Source: Pseudeuparius sepicola
Lineage: Eukaryota > Arthropoda > Insecta > Coleoptera > Anthribidae
Length of the DNA: 64,000 nucleotides
Direction: 5' to 3'
Assembly (NCBI GenBank): GCA_963920635.1
Contig: OY987305.1
Span: 8,285,153 to 8,349,152 of the forward strand
The translations under genes were made by a program, and so were the position numbers. The notes beneath the pieces were generated by a model that was not told the origin of the DNA, searched no databases, and worked only from the letters and a program-made list of their open reading frames with translations. This document shows, one piece after another, positions 12,311-22,593 of this stretch. Position 1 is the first letter of the stretch. Every line of letters starts with the position of its first letter.

Positions 12311-12555
12311 AGGTAGCAATAATTTCCATTGAAAATAGGTACCCTACTTAATACAATAAATATCAGTGATATAATATCAGAGTTTGGCAATGTGAAAGCC
12401 AGAGAAGTACCATTCGTTTAACTTGTATCTTGTGCCTTTTACCTAAGGGATAACCCCACGGGCGTAGCCAGGATTTAGTTTTGGGGGGGGGGGGGGTTAG
12501 TTTGAGAAGTAAATAAAACAACAAAAATATACTTACATGAAATTTAATATCTATA

Positions 12556-13725
12556 CAGGGTGTTCCTTAATGACATGCTAATACTTAAGGGGGTTATTCT
12601 TGGGCCCATTTTAAAAAAAAAACTTCATATGAACATATGTCGTAAACGTCCTAACTTTTGAGATACAGGGCGTTAAAGTTCATTTTTTAAAATTGAATTT
12701 TGGCTACATCTCCCGAAATAATCAAGCTGCTGAACTGAAATTTTACACTGCTATGTTTTTGGGGATGGAGAATAAGCTGAAAATGTCAATTTCACCGTAT
12801 CTCACAGAGGGCACCACCTGCGCTGTTTTTTGATCACGCTTTTACGCGTAACTTTTTTGAGGTTATCTTTTTGGTCCTGCAGGTCCATCATTTTAGTGCA
12901 TCTTTTCATTCTGCAAGAAAAAGGTACTCTTGTTTCATAACGATTAAATCAACCGTTTGCGTTGAAATTACCAAAACGTGCCCCAAAACACCTGTTGATT
13001 CCAAGATTCGATACACAAAATTTTCACCTACTGCTTTCAAATGTTACAGATCAACTGTACATTCAAAATGATGAAAAAAATGCCAAATGGGCATTGGTCA
13101 AAACACCATTGGTTTTCTTGAAATAGAGTGTCCAAATTTTGTCAAATTCAATCCTTTCCATTTTGAAAGCGAATAATTTTTGGTACATTGTTCATAGGGA
13201 TTTTTTTCCCAGTTTAAATGGTACAGTTGATCTGTAACACTTGAAGGTGGTAGGTGAAAATTTTATGTTTCGAATGTTGGAATCAACAGGTGTTTTGGGG
13301 CACGTTTTTGTAATTTCAACGCAAACGGTTGATTTAATCGTTATGAAACAAGAGTACCTTTTTCTTGCAGAATGAAAAGATGCACTAAAATGATGGACCT
13401 GCAGGACCAAAAAGATAACCTCAAAAAAGTTACGAGTAAAAGCGTGATCAAAAAACAGCGCAAGTGGCGCCCTCTGTGAAATACGGTGAAATTGACATTT
13501 TCAGCTTATTCTCCATCCCCAAAAACACATAAGTGCCAAATTTCAGTTCAGCAGCTTGATTATTTCGGGAGATGTAGCCAAAATTCAATTTAAAAAAATG
13601 AACTTTGACGCCCTGTATCTCAAAAGTTAGGACGTTTAGGACATACGTTCATATGAAGTTTTTTTCTTAAAATGGGCCCAAAAATAACCCCCTTAAGTAT
13701 TAGCATGTCATTAAGGAACACCCTG
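12556..13725. mobile_element. 1.17 kb foldback element (inner layer)
   Basis: Left CAGGGTGTTCCTTAATGACA and right complement ending AACACCCTG are flanked by TA on both sides (12554-12555, 13726-13727). The arms pair almost from end to end (about 500 bp each), so two mirrored frames encode nearly the same peptide: 12871-13071 on plus and 13192-13410 on minus. Those frames contain no known domain and should not be taken as genes. The interior CAGGGCGTTAAAGTT word resembles an older terminus inside each arm. Confidence 0.9.
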
Positions 13726-13905
13726 TATATTCATCCGAAAAACGACGACATATTTATAAAGTTCTTAACTTTAAATGAAATGGATAAATTAATTTCGTTA
13801 ATCTGCGCTAAATCTAAAACCATTAAAGAAGAAATCTTCGGCTTTTTCTTTTAAGTATATCCACTACTTCATCTGCATGAATTTCTGTTCCATAGTGAAT
13901 GTTCA

Positions 13906-14311
13906 TTAACCATTAAGTCTGTTTTCACTTGTAGTGTTTCGTAAATAGTTTTTCAGTCTCCTTAGGCTCGAGAAAGACCTTTCTGGGGTAGCAGTGGATA
14001 CAGGAATGGTAGCCAAGATTTGTAGTAATGTGTAAATATTAGGATAAAGGTTTTTATCGCACATATCTAGGCATTCCAAACTAGTTTTCGGGGTAGGCAG
14101 TCTTCTTATCAGCATGCAAGGTAGCTGAAGCTTTGATAGCTAAATCCAAATTTGTTTCTTTATTAGAAACCCCTTGACCTTGACTACACCACTTTTTCCA
14201 GTAGTCCATACCTTTAGGTTTATCACCCTTCCTTTTCTTCCCCTCCATTTTTCGACAGTAATAATGATTACTAACAAGGTCATCGAATAATAGTGCACTA
14301 AAATTACTCAC
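13906..14311 (-). pseudogene. hAT element 2 transposase, internally deleted
   Basis: Two overlapping minus frames form the remnant. The first (14311 to 14081, 76 codons) starts MSNFSALLFDDLV, is lysine-rich (KKRKGDKPKGMDYWKKW) and corresponds to the N-terminal start. The second (14115 to 13906) contains YPNIYTLLQILATIPVSTAT followed by PERSFSSLRRLKNYLRNT and SENRLNG, the hAT dimerisation domain. They overlap by about 35 bp in different frames, where the whole catalytic middle has been removed. The same junction is present in the copy at 24898-25968, so the deletion predates amplification: this is a spreading non-autonomous derivative that needs transposase from elsewhere. Confidence 0.85.
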
Positions 14312-14424
14312 TTACACGGTACACTTAATTCTCTTCACTATTCGTTCACCACTTTTCACTTTTATTCGCTTCGAGTTCGCATGGAACAATACTGCCGTAA
14401 GCGCGGTCACGCGCCGCGGCGCCG

Positions 14425-14432
14425 CTTATATA
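14425..14432 (-). promoter_or_regulatory. TATA box of hAT element 2
   Basis: TATATAAG on the minus strand, inside a GC-rich stretch (GGCGCCGCGGCGCG), about 115 bp upstream of the ATG at 14311. It is conserved in the second copy at 25650-25657. Confidence 0.55.
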
Positions 14433-15284
14433 GCAGCCCAGTAGCCGTCCAGAAACTTCCACGAACTTTCACAAAGTTCCGCTCATTTCGACCGAGGGGC
14501 GTGGCGAATACTCGAGAAACAACGCAAAGTGTCCCTACAATACAAAATAGTTCGGCTGCAACTGCGCCTGCCTCTCGTCAAAAGATGGCGCTAGGCGCTA
14601 CTATTACTACATATATTCAAACGTAATAATAATTTAACTCTTCACTCCTCGTATTTTTTCGGTATAATATTAGGTAATATTTTGCTTATTTCGGGGGGGG
14701 TTTGAACCCCCGAAACCCCCCCCCTTGGCTACGCCCGTGGATAACCCCCAATATTTTAGAAATATTTTACTTTTTTGTTTCATTTAGAAGAAAATGTTTT
14801 ATTTATTTTTACAAGTACCTGCATTTTTCTTTTCCGATGCAAAATATATTTATCTTCAGTTGTATTATTACTTTGTAAACCTAATTATTTTTACATTTTT
14901 AGTTTCTTTTTCTTAGAAAATTAATTATTTAATTTTATGTATACATTTGTCTTTTGTTTAAAAAGTCTGATTTTCTAGTGTAAGTGATGTTTTATGTTTT
15001 ACTTGTTATTTTTTTATATTTTAAAACATTTTTTTATTTTAAAGAAACATTTACCATGTTCCTTTCAGTCTGGAAATTCTACCAGACCCAAAACATATTA
15101 CTCGTTATAATAAGACTGATTGCTGATTTTGGCAATTACCTCGTAGGTAATTACAAGAGACGGAAAAGCCTAGAAATTCAAGATTTTTGAAGTTTTTATA
15201 ACCTGAAAGAAATTTTTTATTATATTCTGCAGACGGGCGGCCAAACATCTAGGACCGCCACTGCGGCTAGTGAGTTATTGTAGA

Positions 15285-17680
15285 GGTGGGTCAAATCCAA
15301 AGTCTATGTATGAGAAGTTGGCTCACGCCCGCATACCTGCGTCGAATAACCGGTTCTCGCTGTGCATGGAGTGGGGACCCGGGCACGCCCGCTGTGACGT
15401 AGAATGTAGACCGGCCGCGCGGTCTGGACACTGAACCCCGGCAGTTAACATATTTTACACATATAAAAAATTGAGTTGTGTAAACTACATGTGTTTCTTA
15501 TAACATGTTCTCAAGTTTTTATGGTGAATTTAGATGCGCCTTTTATTTATAGGTACATGAAGTACCTATACATAAATGACGCATTTTTTGCTTGTGTTTT
15601 AAAAACTCATAATAATTCAACTAAAAAATTCCAACGCGGATTTAAACCCGTTTTTCCTCTTCAAAACGGCTGCTGTCAGAGACAAACAGTAGAACCAAAC
15701 CGTTGCGGACCCATATTCATACGAACATTTTATCTTAAAAAAATATTCAAAGATTCACCCTTTAAAGCTAGTGTAAGTACTCAATAAACACCCTGTATAT
15801 ATAAATAGCAGAAAAAAAATCTTGTTAGGACCCCTTGTACCTAAAGGGTGTCTACTTTTAAGTGTATACAAATCGATAAAAAATGTATTTTGTGAGATAT
15901 TTTCAAAAACCTTTTTTTGTTCTAAAGGTCTTCAAAAAACGCTTCTTTTGACGTTTTTACTTTTGTCAAAATGCAGATCCAGGGACGGCTACGATTTTTT
16001 TTATACCCCGATTTTCACAAAAACCATTTAGCGATTTGTTTATTTAAAATCTGACACAACAGCGTTAATCAGGACACCCCAAAACCCCCATACACTAAAT
16101 TTGAACAAAAAATGTAGAGGGTGTTCGGTTCTACACCGTGTTAAAGTTGAGCAAAATAGGGACTTCAAAGGCACCTGGCGAGTCAAGCGTGCCATGGAAT
16201 TATTTCAAAACAGTGGAAGAATTAACAGGACCACCCAAAGTGTTGATGGAAGAATTTGCAAGAAGAAATATACAGGATGTTTTTCTCTACAGCGTCTCAA
16301 ATTTCCGAATTTTTTTCGAATTTTATGCTGGTCGAGTTGGCCAAAAATTAAGATTAACAGAACTGTCGAATTTATTGTATTAACTTGTTTTTTAATTTCC
16401 ATGGCGGATCTGATTTTTGCGAATATTTTTATTAAGAATTTAAAGTGTCTGGACAGATTTTTTAAAATTATTACCTAACAAAAACTAGAATATTGTTCGT
16501 AAACCCAAGGGAAATGACTGAATGACTCTCTATATATTTTTTTAATTTAATTTATTTTACATTTAGTAACATTGTTTCAATAATCCAAAATCCAAGGCAA
16601 ACTTGACCAGCATAAAATTCGAAAAAATCGGAAATTTGAGACGCTGTAGAGAAAAACATCCTGTATATTTCTTCTTGCAATTTCTTCCATCAACACTTTG
16701 TTTCCTGTTAATTCTTCCACTGTTTTGAAATAATTCCATGGCACGCTTGACTCGCCAGGTGCCTTTCAAGTCCCTATTTTGCTCAACTTTAACACGGTGT
16801 AGAACCGAACACCCTCTACATTTTTTGTTCAAATTTAGTATATGGGAGTTTTGGGGTGTCCTGATTGACGCTGTTGTGTCAGATTTTAAATAAAAAAATC
16901 GCTAAATGGTTTTTGTGAAAATCGGGGTATAAAAAAATCGTAGCCGTCCCTGGATTTGCATTTTGACAAAAGTAAAAACGTCAAAAGAAGCGTTTTTTGA
17001 AGACCTTTCGAACAAAAAAAGGTTTTTGAAAATATCTCACAAAATACATTTTTTATCGATTTGTATACACTTAAAAGTAGACACCCTGTATATACAAAAT
17101 CTAAGAAATTTTATTACATGAAACATAGTTTTCATTTTACATAAAGCCATTGTTCATGTTTAAAATGCGTTTACTTCCCTACACCCTGCACTCATTGAAT
17201 ATATAATAAGTACATTTAATTCTTTTCCAATCATCTATGCCTATTGTCTATGGCTTTAGTTGCAATAAAAACATTATCTAATACATATTTTTAAAACTAA
17301 TGGATTCATTTACAGTTACTAAAGTATTTTTTATATTTATTAGGTAGGTACTAGCACAGAATAGTCTGTGGTACTAGGAAAACACGTAATGATGGCAACA
17401 GCAACAATGAGAATAATAATAATAATGTTTATGTAATTGTAGATAGTTTACATGCTATTTACGCGTGTACTAAGGTACTTAATTATTAAAAATAAACAGA
17501 TAATCCCATAAAGATTGTAGTCGCCCCGATTCCAGCGTGCCTTGCAATCCGGCCGCCGATCATTTTCGGTCTACGGAAGACGTCACATTACGACCGCAGC
17601 CGAACGCCGCCGGCCAGTTACGAAGTGAGCGTGAGCCAACTTCTCATACATAGACTTTGGGTCAAATCGGGGTGGATAGT
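15285..17680. repeat. Outer inverted arms around foldback C
   Basis: The stretch 15285-15420 contains AAAGTCTATGTATGAGAAGT followed by TGGCTCACG and, further on, TGTAGACCG. The stretch 17540-17680 contains the inverse order and strand. Arms are about 130-150 bp, GC-rich and diverged. They may be the terminal repeats of an older element into which the 15843-17090 foldback inserted. Confidence 0.55.
15843..17090. mobile_element. Foldback element C, 1.25 kb
   Basis: The left GGGTGTCTACTTTTAAGTG and the mirrored right end CTTAAAAGTAGACACCCTG define long arms (about 560 bp) around a short loop near 16480-16560. Because the arms mirror, near-identical frames appear on opposite strands (16101-16478 plus, 16563-16832 minus). 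Each starts MNKKCRGCSVLHRVKVEQNR, but they are artefacts of the palindrome and match no transposase I know. A related, one-armed copy is at 36372-36905. An unpaired terminus CACCCTGTATATATA lies just outside at 15788. Confidence 0.85.
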
Positions 17681-17774
17681 CCCGCAGTCGACAGTTTTTT
17701 GGAGTGCTACGCACAAACTAACTTTTATGTATTTTTTGTTTTTGACTTTTTTTAAATAGAGCAAAGAAAAGATA

Positions 17775-19160
17775 TACAATGTGTGCCGGATAAGAATGAA
17801 CAGCATGGGATCTTGCAAATGGGGAAAAAGTTGCGCCATTTTAAGGTCAATAAAATGGTACAAACAGATTTCTAATATCTTTTTTCGTTTTTGACTTATT
17901 TTGAGAAAAGTAAAATTTTGCGTTTTCGATTTTAGTTTTTTTCTGAAGTTGTTATCACGTATAGGAAAAAAAGAAAAACACTTTCCTCGGCAATTTTTAA
18001 CGGGCTTTAAGATGACGTTTTTAGATTTGTTCTACAACATTTCGTTTTTGAGAAACCATCTTCAACTTTATTTTTTTAAATACGCACCTGGACTTTTTTT
18101 GTAGATTTTGAAAGCACTTTTCATTGCAAATACCATGATGTATGACACGAAATATTTTTAAAATGTTTTGAGGCAATTATACTGAAAATTCCTTTTTTTT
18201 CTATGTAAATAGTAAGAAGTAATAATAAGAAGTCTAATACTAATCAGTATTGTCAACAATTTAACAAATACAGCCCTGTCTGGTTAGTGTTTCTCTCTGT
18301 TGTTGTACAGCAAACAGTGTCGCATTGTGTTTTGGAGCCAATTCTTCGCTTTTTCTAATTGTGAGAAGAAAGCTTTAAGCCAATGAAATCAATAACTTTT
18401 GCCATTTATTAATTGCAACAATACATTCGTTCGGCCTCTACACTGTTTCTGTGACACAAGATATAACATGCTAACATGTTAAATTTGTCGTCATTTGAAA
18501 AAGCACCCTTAATTTTTAATAATACAAATACAGTGGGAGTTATGACAAATGACAAGGGTTTTTTTTATTATCGTATGTGACTGTTATTAGCCTTCGCCGT
18601 CCTTTTTTTGGTTCTCCGATTTAAAGATAAGTTGTAAGTTAAATTGTTGACAATACCGATTAATATTTAGACTTCTTATTATTAAATACAGGGCCGCATT
18701 AAAAAAAATGAATGGAAAAAAGGAATTTTCAGTATAATTGTCTCATAACATTTTAAAAATATTTCGTGTCATACATCATGGTATTTTCAATAAAAAGTTC
18801 TTTCAAAATCTGCAAAAAAATCCAGGCCCCTATTTAAAAAAGTTGAAGATGGTTTCTTAAAAATGAAATGTTGTAGAACAAATCTAAAAACGCCATCTTA
18901 AAGCCCGTTAAAAAGTCCCATAAGAAAGTGTTTTTCTTTTTATCCTATCTGTGAAAACAACTTCAGAGAAAATAAAATCGAAAACGCAAAATTTCACTTT
19001 TTTCAAAATAACCCAAAAACGAAAAAGGTATTAGAAATCTGTTTGTACCATATCTTATTGACCTCAAAATTGCCCAACTTTTTCCCCATTTAACCGTTGT
19101 TCTATCTCTCACCGTTTGCAAGATCCCCATGCTGTTCATTCTTATCCGGGACACACTGTA
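17775..19160. mobile_element. Foldback element D, 1.39 kb
   Basis: The left CAATGTGTGCCGGATAAGAA and right TTCTTATCCGGGACACACTG mirror each other over roughly 600 bp. A central loop of about 180 bp (18290-18470) has no counterpart. Shared internal words include TCGTGTCATACATCATG and its complement. No transposase frame is visible. A second, rearranged copy is at 20911-21974. Confidence 0.85.
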
Positions 19161-19804
19161 TAACTTGAGATATATATTAGACAATCATTTTAAAAAATAA
19201 TATCTAATATTGAGATAATTCACTCACCTTTTAGAAGTTCGGTAATTATTTCCAATGGTGTAATCCACCCCCGATTTGGCTACCTCCCCTATTTACGAGG
19301 TCCCTGAACACGAACCCGGTCGGACGTAGTTTTCGAGAAAATGAATTTTAAAAATTTACTTTTGACGTCCCGGATTTCACGACGATATTTGTGGTTGTAA
19401 TCGGGATGAATTTTTACTATACGCAGCTCAAACTAATCACCACACTATTTTGTACCTTTTGCAACATCGAAACTTCGCGAAAACCCGCGGAGAAACCGAA
19501 ATTTTGAAACATTTTTGCCGTGTTTACGTACGCTATTTTCGCCCATGGCCGACATTCGGAACGCGCCGACGTACTCTCTCTACTCTACTTTATTACTCTC
19601 TGCTCTACTTACGCCTATGGAGGCGGTTTCACATGGCACTCGACTGCGATCGCAGTGACTGTATGGTGGGCGTGCCAAGCGAATATCGATGTGATCGGAG
19701 AACACTGTTATCGCAGATTCTGTTATAACAAGAAATATTTCAAATTTTCAGATGAAAAAATGTATCATCTAATGGAATTATATCGATGCAATGAATGTCT
19801 ATGA
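19161..19804. other. Unassigned stretch
   Basis: Moderately GC-rich around 19260-19380 and 19540-19690. Two overlapping plus frames (19450-19804) have no domain I recognise. The part adjoining 19805 may belong to the HARBI1-like relic. Confidence 0.3.
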
Positions 19805-20016
19805 GACATTTAAAGTCACCTCAATATATTTTTCGTATGGGAGACGTGTAAAATTTTGGAAATCTCCGTCTACTGTTAATATAATTCAGTCAAAACGTGG
19901 TCTGCTTAATAAAGGCGTTTTCACCCAACGCCTTTTCTTCTTATATTTACGTCTAATATAACTTTTTTAATCAAAAGGTACATGATAGCATACACTTTTC
20001 TTTTATTCGGCGCCAT
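19805..20016 (-). pseudogene. PIF/Harbinger (HARBI1-like) transposase N-terminal relic
   Basis: From an ATG at 20016 the minus frame reads MAPNKRKVYAIMYLLIKK and stops at 19921. A second frame overlapping its end gives KKKRRWVKTPLLSRPRFD, stop, then VDGDFQNFTRLPYEKYIE. A hydrophobic start, a basic cluster followed by RRWWV, and a D-F-x-N-F-x-R-M segment is the usual N-terminal order of HARBI1-like nucleases. A frameshift and a stop break it, and no DDE core is seen further down the strand. The family assignment is inference from this short motif order. Confidence 0.45.
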
Positions 20017-20229
20017 TTTGTAATTACTATTGTTAACACATTTTTGAAAACATTGTAAAACACCACATAATAGTTCTGTTATAGCAGTACGACTGCTATG
20101 TGAAACAGCATACATTATGAATGGTCGGCCGTCGACGGTTTCGTCATCTACTTGTGCATATGCTGTTGTCTCTGTCTCACTTGCAATGCATTTATCCTTG
20201 TGGATTGTCATAATAACCCGTGAGATCAA

Positions 20230-20910
20230 TTTAAAATACGGCCAGGCGGCTGCGGATATAGGAATGAATTATTGTTAGACATTAGTAATCTTGACTCCAT
20301 TTCCATTAGTAATAATTGGGGACTTTTTGCTTGAAAATATAATTGCATTTTTTAAATATAGTTTATTATCAAACATTGAAAAAATTGAAATAAATTAGGT
20401 GGGTCATTGACCAAATGACCTTATGGAGAAGCCGCGCCTGCTAAGGAGTAGTTTTACAACAATCTTTTTATGCGGGTAGTGAAATTGGACACTTCCCAAT
20501 TATTGATAAATTTATTCGAACCAAGTTTCGACTAGGCATCCCTTTGGATCAAAATATAGAGGCAATCTAGGGAAAGGACGTTTCTTGTATTAAAGGGAAT
20601 GTGGGACAGCATTGTCCTAGAAATTTTGGTATATTATTGATTTCAAAGCAATATAACCCCCTTGTGGCGTTCAAATCGTGCTATCGGAATTTCTATTGTC
20701 AATCGTAAATTATTGACAAATACGTTTGGCCCCATTTGAAACACTATGGATAAGGTTATGGCCCATTATTTCATTTATCTGCCTACAGCTAGAAATTATC
20801 TAAATACAGCTGGTTACAGCAACAGCTATATTTGTGGACTCCAGGTTAAAAATAAAAGGGACCTCAGAATTTACGGAGCTAGATGAATTCGAACAACTTA
20901 CATACCTATT
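20230..20910. other. No recognisable gene
   Basis: No coding motif or terminal repeat identified. Confidence 0.35.
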
Positions 20911-21121
20911 TGATTAATATTTAGACTTCTTATTATTAAATACAAGGCCGCAATAGAAAAAAATTAACGGAAAAAAGGAATTTTCAGTATAATTGTCTCA
21001 AAACATTTTAAAAATATTTCGTGTCATACATCATGATATTTGCAATGAAAAGTGCTTTCAAAATCTGCAAAAAAATCCAGGTACCTATTTAAAAAATAAA
21101 GTTGAAGATGGTTTCTCAAAA

Positions 21122-21532
21122 ACAGTATTTAAAACCAAAAATACATTAAGATCGATGCGAGTTAAAACGAAACCATTTAATGAGGTACAAAGTTCAAAAA
21201 ATTGCATTTATAAAATTCCTTGCGAATGTGGAAAGTTCTATGCTGGGGAGACTTGTAAGCCATTTAACGTTCGTTTAAAAGAACATAAAAATTATATCAG
21301 GCAAAATCAAATTTCGAAGTCGAAAATATGTGAACACTCTTTTAATAACAATCATAGGATTTTGTGGGATAGTTCCAAACCAATTCTCAAAGAAGTAGTA
21401 GGAAATAGACGAAAAATTAAAGAATCAGCATTTATTCTAGGAAATACAGACAACTGTGTTGCTGAATGTTCAGTGGAATTCAGTAAAATATTATTGCCAC
21501 TTATTCAAAGAGAAGTTAGTATAAATAATTAG
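21122..21532 (+). pseudogene. Penelope-like GIY-YIG endonuclease fragment
   Basis: The open frame 20993-21532 is a chimera: its first ~45 residues come from foldback D, and retroelement coding starts near 21122. The coding part shows IYKIPCECGKFYAGETCKPF followed by NVRLKEHK, then a conserved-Glu segment KESAFI. This is the GIY-YIG endonuclease of Penelope-like elements and related insect retroelements: the GIY strand appears as CIY, the YIG as YAG, with catalytic Arg and Glu positions retained and a CxC pair typical of the family. The frame ends properly at 21532 and is followed by a 3' tail with a stem GGAG...CTCC and CCGAAAGC. Reverse transcriptase is absent (5' truncation). The frame is intact, but there is no evidence it is expressed. 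Confidence 0.8.
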
Positions 21533-21846
21533 GTGGAACACAGGGTACAATATCAGACAGGTGGCTAGGCTATTGTTTCTGTTGTCATGACATTTTAACC
21601 TGAAATTTATTAATCTGTCATTTCACTTTGACGTGACATGATCTTTGAGAAAGGAGGAAGATATATTCTCCGAAAGCTCAGGAAACAAATTTGGTGAAGA
21701 TATTTTTTGAGTTACATAGTTCATTTACTGTTAAGAATTTATTAATTTTCCAGGCAACTTGAAAAAGTTGTCTTTTAACCAGTTTGGTGGCGAAAACCCA
21801 ATTAAAATTCAATGGATCTGTTTACGCCACAAATAAATTTTAGAAA
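21533..21846 (+). repeat. 3' tail of the Penelope-like element
   Basis: Follows the GIY-YIG stop. It includes GGAGGAAGATATATTCTCCG, then AAAGCTC, then a GGCAACTTGAAAAAGTTG block and a closing AATTAAAATTCAATGG. The last two blocks recur at 2140-2300 and 28765-28925, showing that this tail was copied repeatedly without coding sequence. Confidence 0.6.
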
Positions 21847-21978
21847 ATATTAGAAATCTGTTTGTACCATTTTATTGACCTTACAATTGCGCAACTTTTT
21901 CCCCATTTAACCGTTGTTCTATCTCTCGTTTGCAAGATCCCCATGCTGTTCATTCTTATCCGGGACACATTGTATACT

Positions 21979-22055
21979 GTGTTGTGATTGGTGCGTGAGC
22001 GTCCGCAAAAGTACTTTTGAGGACGCTCACCGCTTACGGACCAATCACAATACAC
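21979..22055. repeat. 77 bp palindrome
   Basis: GTGTTGTGATTGGT...GAGCGTCC faces GGACGCTC...ACCAATCACAATACAC with a centre at AAAGTACTTT. It begins five bases after the terminus of foldback D copy 2. Confidence 0.7.
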
Positions 22056-22295
22056 CATGTAAATGTCCTTCATTTACAAGTTCTAAATCCCGATATTTTA
22101 GCATTAGTTTAAACTAGCCAACAAGATTTATTGTAAGGAAAAATAAACAGTGTCATTCCTGATTTTTGTTTTTTACTTTTTTAAATATATCTATAAGCAC
22201 ATACATGGACGAAAAGTAGTTTTTCGTACTCCTGCGGTTCGCCAGGCTCGGCTCAACTTTCAGTCCTTGTATACCATCAACTATTATTTAATACC

Positions 22296-22579
22296 AAATT
22301 TGTTGTTAATATCCTTACTTGTGATACTCAAATGTGATATTGTCGGCTTTTTTTAGGACACTGAGAAGAAAACAAATACTTTATTTCCTCGCGCTAACGT
22401 TTCGGTCTTTTATTTAAAACCTTCTTTAAGTGGTTTAAATTATTATAAAAATAGTTGTCTTATGTTGGTTGTAGCTCTGAAGAAGGTTTTAAATAAAAGA
22501 CCGAAACGTTAGCGCGAGGAAATAAAGTATTTGTTTTCTTCTCAGTGTCCTAAAAAAAGCCGACAATATCACATTTGAG
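22296..22579. mobile_element. Penelope-like mini-element with 14 bp duplication
   Basis: A 14 bp direct repeat, TATTATTTAATACC, occurs at 22282-22295 and 22580-22593. Inside, two mirrored arms of about 100 bp each carry CTGAAGAAGG...AGACCGAAACGTTAGCGCG, once on each strand; the plus copy starts at 22477. The loop holds a short unpaired stretch. A duplication of this length indicates target-primed insertion of a retroelement. The CTGANGA...GAAAC order resembles the hammerhead core reported for Penelope-like pseudo-LTRs. No coding. Confidence 0.7.
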
Positions 22580-22593
22580 TATTATTTAATACC

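Larger units (their letters stand above)
12457..14739 (-). mobile_element. hAT element 2, copy 1 (middle layer)
   Basis: Ends CACGGGCGTAGCCAGG at the left and the complement TTGGCTACGCCCGTG at the right, bounded by a perfect 8 bp duplication GATAACCC (12449-12456 and 14740-14747). It inserted into hAT element 1. C/G tracts lie just inside both termini. A second, shorter copy sits at 24898-25968; that copy lacks the 1.17 kb foldback present here at 12556-13725, so the foldback arrived after the family split. The coding remnant runs on the minus strand behind a TATA box at 14425-14432. Confidence 0.95.
11872..15263. mobile_element. hAT element 1 (outer layer of a three-level nest)
   Basis: The element starts CAGGGGCGAGC and ends in a sequence whose complement starts CAGTGGCGGTCC. 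It is bounded by a perfect 8 bp duplication, CGGCTAGT, at 11864-11871 and 15264-15271; 8 bp duplications are the hAT signature. A subterminal word GCAGACGGGCGGCCAAA appears in direct orientation near both ends (about 11908 and 15232). With the younger insertion at 12457-14739 removed, the element is only about 1.1 kb, so it is a deleted derivative. It carries one coding relic (12108-12310). Confidence 0.9.
20911..21974. mobile_element. Foldback D copy 2, interrupted by a Penelope-like fragment
   Basis: 20911-21121 matches 18656-18866 of element D, and 21847-21974 matches its right terminus ending CGGGACACATTG. Between them sits a 5'-truncated retroelement (21122-21846), and about 170 bp of element D is missing at the junction. 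The left arm of this copy is also lost. Confidence 0.75.

Noticed and set aside
12871..13410. Two near-identical 66-72 codon peptides on opposite strands
   Set aside because: Same reason: mirrored arms of the foldback at 12556-13725.
16101..16832. Opposed frames beginning MNKKCRGCSVLHRV
   Set aside because: They are the two arms of a palindromic foldback; the similarity is due to the inverted repeat, not a conserved gene pair.
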